Shown one piece after another: positions 7,171 to 9,935 of a DNA stretch of 9,935 bases (the first letter of the stretch is position 1; every line of letters begins with the position of its first letter). Source of the stretch: Steroidobacteraceae bacterium (GTDB lineage: Bacteria; Pseudomonadota; Gammaproteobacteria; Steroidobacterales; Steroidobacteraceae); the NCBI GenBank assembly GCA_025927665.1, contig JAICKZ010000107.1:1-9935 (forward strand), in the 5' to 3' direction. Under the pieces are notes generated by a model. The model worked only from the letters and a program-made list of their open reading frames with translations, was not told where the DNA came from and searched no databases. Both the position numbers and the translations under genes were made by a program.

Positions 7171-7199
7171 TTGATTGTAATAAATACATCCTATATTAA
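7171..7199 (+). promoter_or_regulatory. candidate sigma70 promoter for the EXORDIUM-like gene
   Basis: TTGATT (7171-7176) and TATTAA (7194-7199) are separated by an optimal 17 bp, in an AT-rich stretch 43 bp before the ATG at 7243. Each box matches consensus at 4 of 6 positions. The 156-bp gap after the helical-protein gene supports separate transcription. Confidence 0.4.
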
Positions 7200-7242
7200 G
7201 CATTGAGACCTTACATCCATTTTCTTTAGCTGGAACGCCATC

Positions 7243-8148
7243 ATGACCGTCAAACGCAAAGTCACCCAAAGTAACAGTAGAAAAATAACTCGTAAGAAAA
7301 CCTCTAAATTATCGACATCAAAATCGACCATACCCAAGACAGCACCTTATGACTTTGTGCGCACGGTACCATTGCATTACCCTAAAACCTCGATCTCCGT
7401 AGCTGAAATGGCCGCGCGAGAAAAGGAAGGAGCAGATATGGATATCTTCGATGGCAAACCACATATAGCACCACTCGATGCTCACTTATCATATCGAGGT
7501 GGACCTCTGTTACAAAAAGTACAAGTGTTTACGATATTTTGGGGTATTAAGTGGAATGCATCTACTTCAGCGTCAGCACTCATCAACAACATCAATAAAT
7601 TTTTTACTGACATTCTTGTTAGCCCACTAATTGATCAACTCGCAGAGTATTCTGTTCCGGGAAAAACCATTTCACAGGGTTCGTTAATTGGAACTGCAAC
7701 ACTTGCTGATAGCGCTCCTATCGGAAGTGTGACGGATACGGCTATTCAAACTCAACTGAAGAAATGGCTTAAGGCCAAAAAAGTACCCAAGACAACGCCC
7801 AACACGTTGTACTTCATTTACCTAGAGCCAGGTGTCGTCTCAATCATGGGTGGTTCCAAATCTTGTCAAAGTTACTGTGGCTATCACAACAATGTAGGCG
7901 CTACCTATTATGCTGTGATGCCCTATCCTAGTTGTGCGGGTTGCTTAGGTGGACTGACAGTGCTAGATGCCCTGACTGCCACTAGCTCGCATGAATTGTG
8001 TGAAGCGATCACTGATCCCGTGCCAGGCAAAGGTTGGTACGACGATAAGAATGGAGAAATTGGTGACATCTGTGCATGGAACTTTAAAACCATTGCGGGT
8101 CACAAAGTACAACTCGAATGGTCCAATGCTCAAGGACGCTGCGTTTAA
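7243..8148 (+). CDS. EXORDIUM/Phi-1-like protein with HELCE metallopeptidase-like motif
   Basis: The protein has 301 residues. The first 35 are a basic K/S/T-rich tail without a signal peptide. The body (about 85-301) resembles bacterial proteins distantly related to the plant phosphate-induced EXORDIUM family (PF04674). It has a strand-rich start (VQVFTIFWGIKWN, 93-105), a helix with NKFFTDILVSPLIDQLAEY (118-136), TLYFIYLEPGV (188-198), then cysteine pairs (C208/C212 and C231/C234). The late core is SSHELCEAITDP (249-259), and NGEIGDICAW (270-279) follows. The H250-E251-xx-E254 arrangement looks like a zincin-type metal site. Seven cysteines imply disulfides and thus export, yet no Sec signal is visible; export by another route or a misplaced start is possible. 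Substrate and activity are unknown. The family link is from memory of conserved motifs. Confidence 0.75.
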   Translation: MTVKRKVTQSNSRKITRKKTSKLSTSKSTIPKTAPYDFVRTVPLHYPKTSISVAEMAAREKEGADMDIFDGKPHIAPLDAHLSYRGGPLLQKVQVFTIFWGIKWNASTSASALINNINKFFTDILVSPLIDQLAEYSVPGKTISQGSLIGTATLADSAPIGSVTDTAIQTQLKKWLKAKKVPKTTPNTLYFIYLEPGVVSIMGGSKSCQSYCGYHNNVGATYYAVMPYPSCAGCLGGLTVLDALTATSSHELCEAITDPVPGKGWYDDKNGEIGDICAWNFKTIAGHKVQLEWSNAQGRCV

Positions 8149-8467
8149 TCAGCATTACAGTTTGGGCCTAAGCGAATCAGTTGTACTTTGGTGTTTGAAA
8201 GTGTCGCTGATTGCATTTACTACTTTGGTATAAACATCATTGCGCCTGGCTCCTTAATGCAACCGAGTTGGAATAGCTACACAAGTCGTTTATTAACGGC
8301 TAAGAACTGTCGTCACGTGTTCATTTAAGTACAGCAAGTTGTAAAGTATGGATAGCTAATATTGTTGATTCTACCTACTTCCTTGTCATCGTTTGTTCAT
8401 CTTCTTTGATGAAGATTCCTTCGATTTGTCTATTCACTTTAGCTTTACGACATTGGAGTCCAGTGCA
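8149..8467. other. 319-bp intergenic region, nothing definite
   Basis: It lies between the EXORDIUM-like gene and the nuclease gene. I see no RNA gene, no classical terminator (no GC-rich stem followed by a T run), and no clear -35/-10 pair. A TTG-started extension of the nuclease frame (from 8393) lies in its right end but reads as non-signal sequence and is best treated as untranslated. Confidence 0.4.
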
Positions 8468-9466
8468 GTGCGAAATTTTAATTTCTGCATCATGTTATTC
8501 ACCGGTTCATTACTGTCGCATTCCGCTTTTGCATGGAATGCAGATGGCCATCATACCATTGCAGCGCTTGCAAGTAAGTTGATTGTTGGAACTCATGCTG
8601 CCAGCGAAGTTAAGGGCATTCTTGGTACACTAAGTCTGAAAGATGCTGCGGTATGGGCTGACTGTGCCAAAGGAATCGACCCTAATAAAGGGTTTGTTTA
8701 CAGCACTCCTGGAAAATATCCAGAGTGCAAAATTTTTGAAACACCTCAAGGCGAAGCCGCAATGGCGGATTTTGTGAAGCGCAATTTCAACAATTGCAAC
8801 CCAAAGCCTGGTGAAGAAATCTGCCACAAACAATATCACTATACGGACATCAGCATTTTGCAGTCTCATTACGATTCTGGATTTGTTGGCGCACGCGTTG
8901 ATGATGTGGTGGCTGCAATCAATGCAGCGATCCACGTTCTTAAGGATGAAGCTGCTCCCGCACCTTTTAATATCAAGGATAAACGCGAGGCATTGCTATT
9001 GTTAGCCCACTACGTTGGCGATATTCATCAGCCATTACATGTGGGTGCAATCTACCTTGATCAAAATGGCCAAGAGGCAAACCCTGACTCAACGGGATTT
9101 GATCCTTTAACGGATACGCGTGGTGGTAACAACCTGCTAGTCAAGGGTAAGAGTTTCCACACCCAATGGGATGCCATCCCAACTTCGATGAAGGTACAAC
9201 ACATCAATATTGCTTGGGTGAAAAAAGCGGAGGCAGTATCTACTACGAGTGGCGATATTCTTGGCTGGTCCAACCAATGGGCAACAGATTCTTTGCATAA
9301 AGCACAACAGGCATTTCACGGAGCACAGTTTGATGTACGTGTAGGTACTCACTGGAATACAAAGCTGCCGACTGGTTATACGGCGCGATCGAACAAGATC
9401 AAGAAGACACAATTAACGTCTGCCGGCGCTCACCTTGCGCAGCTGCTAGAAGCGATCTGGCAATAA
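8468..9466 (+). CDS. secreted S1/P1-type zinc nuclease
   Basis: S1/P1 nucleases (PF02265) cut single-stranded DNA and RNA to 5'-mononucleotides using three zinc ions. All nine expected ligands are present. In mature numbering they are W1 and H6 (WNADGH), D43 (VWAD), H102 (YHYTD), H159, D163 and H169 (AHYVGDIHQPLH), and H209 and D213 (HTQWD). The GGNN motif is at 197-200. I chose GTG 8468 as the start because GGAG (8455-8458) lies 9 bases upstream. It also gives a textbook signal peptide, MRNFNFCIMLF followed by SHSAFA, with cleavage exactly before the W that must be the free N-terminal zinc ligand. The precursor is then 332 residues, mature 310. Starting at TTG 8393 would bury the signal. The D43-H102 insertion is longer than in fungal P1. 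It should act in the periplasm or outside the cell. Confidence 0.95.
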   Translation: MRNFNFCIMLFTGSLLSHSAFAWNADGHHTIAALASKLIVGTHAASEVKGILGTLSLKDAAVWADCAKGIDPNKGFVYSTPGKYPECKIFETPQGEAAMADFVKRNFNNCNPKPGEEICHKQYHYTDISILQSHYDSGFVGARVDDVVAAINAAIHVLKDEAAPAPFNIKDKREALLLLAHYVGDIHQPLHVGAIYLDQNGQEANPDSTGFDPLTDTRGGNNLLVKGKSFHTQWDAIPTSMKVQHINIAWVKKAEAVSTTSGDILGWSNQWATDSLHKAQQAFHGAQFDVRVGTHWNTKLPTGYTARSNKIKKTQLTSAGAHLAQLLEAIWQ

Positions 9467-9511
9467 AACGATCACACGAATTAAAAAGTAGTCTATTACC
9501 AATCAAAAGCT

Positions 9512-9811
9512 ATGAAATATCTTATTACTTTATTGATAGCGTTCATGTTAAGCAGCTGCGTCGAAGCACCGACGAAGACAACAGGGAATTATGCGCCAGT
9601 TTCCCTACAGATAGTTGTCGTTACACAAAAAGCAGCCCCGCCATCAGAACTGCACTGGTTCCGCAATTCTGCGGAACGCCATGCCGCGTACGAGCAAACT
9701 TATCGTGTAGCAGCATCCGCGGTACGTCTAGCAGTGATTTCGGATATTTCGCTAAAGGAAGAGGGACCAACTGAGGCTTTTATAAAGGCAAATCTGGTAA
9801 CTCAGTGGTAA
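9512..9811 (+). pseudogene. truncated lipoprotein acid phosphatase (e(P4)/class-B HAD-like N-terminus only)
   Basis: The 99 codons begin with a lipoprotein signal, LSSC with lipidated C16. Residues 47-68 (LHWFRNSAERHAAYEQTYR and following) resemble the helix just before the catalytic core in HAD-superfamily acid phosphatases of the lipoprotein e(P4) type, usually written W..nSAE.....Q.Y..A. Those enzymes are about 230-280 residues and continue to the nucleophile motif DxDET. Here the frame stops at 9811, and I find no DxDET in any frame before the tRNA, so the catalytic domain is missing. It starts 45 bases after the nuclease gene and was probably co-transcribed. It could instead be an intact small lipoprotein, so the pseudogene call is moderate. 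Confidence 0.55.
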
Positions 9812-9816
9812 CTCAA
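9795..9816. repeat. 11-bp tandem duplication at the broken gene's end
   Basis: TGGTAACTCAG (9795-9805) is followed directly by TGGTAACTCAA (9806-9816), identical for 10 of 11 bases. The stop codon of the truncated phosphatase-like ORF lies inside the second copy. A short tandem duplication of this kind could be a slippage scar or the trace of a recombination junction. Confidence 0.7.
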
Positions 9817-9844
9817 CATGTTTTTGAAAATTATCACAACATGT
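9816..9844. terminator. inverted repeat between convergent ORF and tRNA-Lys; weak terminator candidate
   Basis: ACATGTT (9816-9822) pairs with AACATGT (9838-9844) around a 15-base AT-rich loop. It lies 15 bases beyond the tRNA 3' end, between two convergent transcription units, where a terminator would be expected. The stem is AT-rich and no T run follows it on either strand, so it is not a standard intrinsic terminator. A recombinase arm or core site is an alternative. Confidence 0.3.
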
Positions 9845-9859
9845 AAGTCATTGATTTTA

Positions 9860-9935
9860 TGGTGGGCCGTGAAAGATTCGAACTTTCGACCAAGAGATTA
9901 AGAGTCTCCTGCTCTACCAACTGAGCTAACGGCCC
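9860..9935 (-). tRNA. tRNA-Lys (anticodon CTT)
   Basis: The reverse strand folds into a full 76-base cloverleaf. The acceptor is GGGCCGT/ACGGCCC, the D-arm stem GCTC/GAGC with loop AGTTGGTA, the anticodon stem GGAGA/TCTCT with loop CTCTTAA, and the T-arm stem GAAAG/CTTTC with loop TTCGAAT. The discriminator is A and CCA is encoded at 9862-9860. The anticodon CTT reads AAG (lysine). The tRNA 5' end coincides with the last base of the window, so its promoter is outside. The 3' end faces the element, the usual arrangement where an integrase has used a tRNA gene 3' end as its target. Confidence 0.96.

Noticed and set aside
7991..8233. 80-codon plus-strand ORF over the end of the EXORDIUM-like gene
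   Set aside because: Mostly inside a gene with conserved motifs in another frame; no ribosome binding site or family resemblance.
8409..8467. ATG at 8409 giving a signal-like MKIPSICLFTLA start before the nuclease
   Set aside because: It is in a different frame from the nuclease and would need a frameshift. GTG 8468 has GGAG at good spacing and a complete signal peptide ending exactly before the zinc-binding W.

Overview
The window looks like one end of an integrative and conjugative element (ICE), or a close relative, in a gammaproteobacterium-like host of moderate to low GC. Host evidence is limited. The tRNA-Lys(CTT) at the right edge has its CCA end encoded in the DNA, which is usual in Gammaproteobacteria and uncommon in Alphaproteobacteria, although the ICE backbone type is best known from alphaproteobacteria such as Mesorhizobium. 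No ribosomal or core housekeeping protein gene is present, so genus cannot be given.

Left half (1-4829, all minus strand, transcribed right to left): a compact ICE backbone operon. The order is a DUF6499+DUF2285 activator of the FseA type, an AlpA/excisionase-type helix-turn-helix protein overlapping it by ATGA, a RepA-family replication initiator, a 253-bp gap holding three 17-bp iterons and a consensus DnaA box, the TraF-type S26 signal peptidase, a small unknown ORF of 85 codons, and a VirD2/RlxS-type relaxase with a DUF3363-like C-terminal part that runs off the left edge. This module controls excision, maintains the excised circle and begins DNA transfer. The coupling genes (TraG) and Trb mating-pore genes would be expected beyond the left edge. 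The partitioning gene parA, common in related elements between repA and traF, is absent here.

Middle (4830-5804): about 975 bp without a convincing gene. It holds a good candidate promoter for the minus-strand operon at 4920-4947 and several short palindromes.

Right half (5805-9811, all plus strand): cargo or flanking genes for exported or envelope proteins. They are a 303-residue lipoprotein of unknown function, a 114-residue helical partner, an EXORDIUM/Phi-1-like protein with a HELCE motif, an S1/P1-family secreted zinc nuclease with all nine metal ligands, and a truncated lipoprotein resembling the N-terminus of class-B/e(P4)-type HAD acid phosphatases. An S1/P1 nuclease plus a 5'-nucleotidase/phosphatase would make sense as a nucleic-acid or phosphate scavenging set, but the phosphatase has lost its catalytic domain.

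Right edge (9860-9935, minus strand): a complete tRNA-Lys(CTT), with its 3' end pointing toward the element. This is a classic ICE insertion target, but no integrase and no second copy of the tRNA 3' end are visible, so its role as the attachment site is inference.
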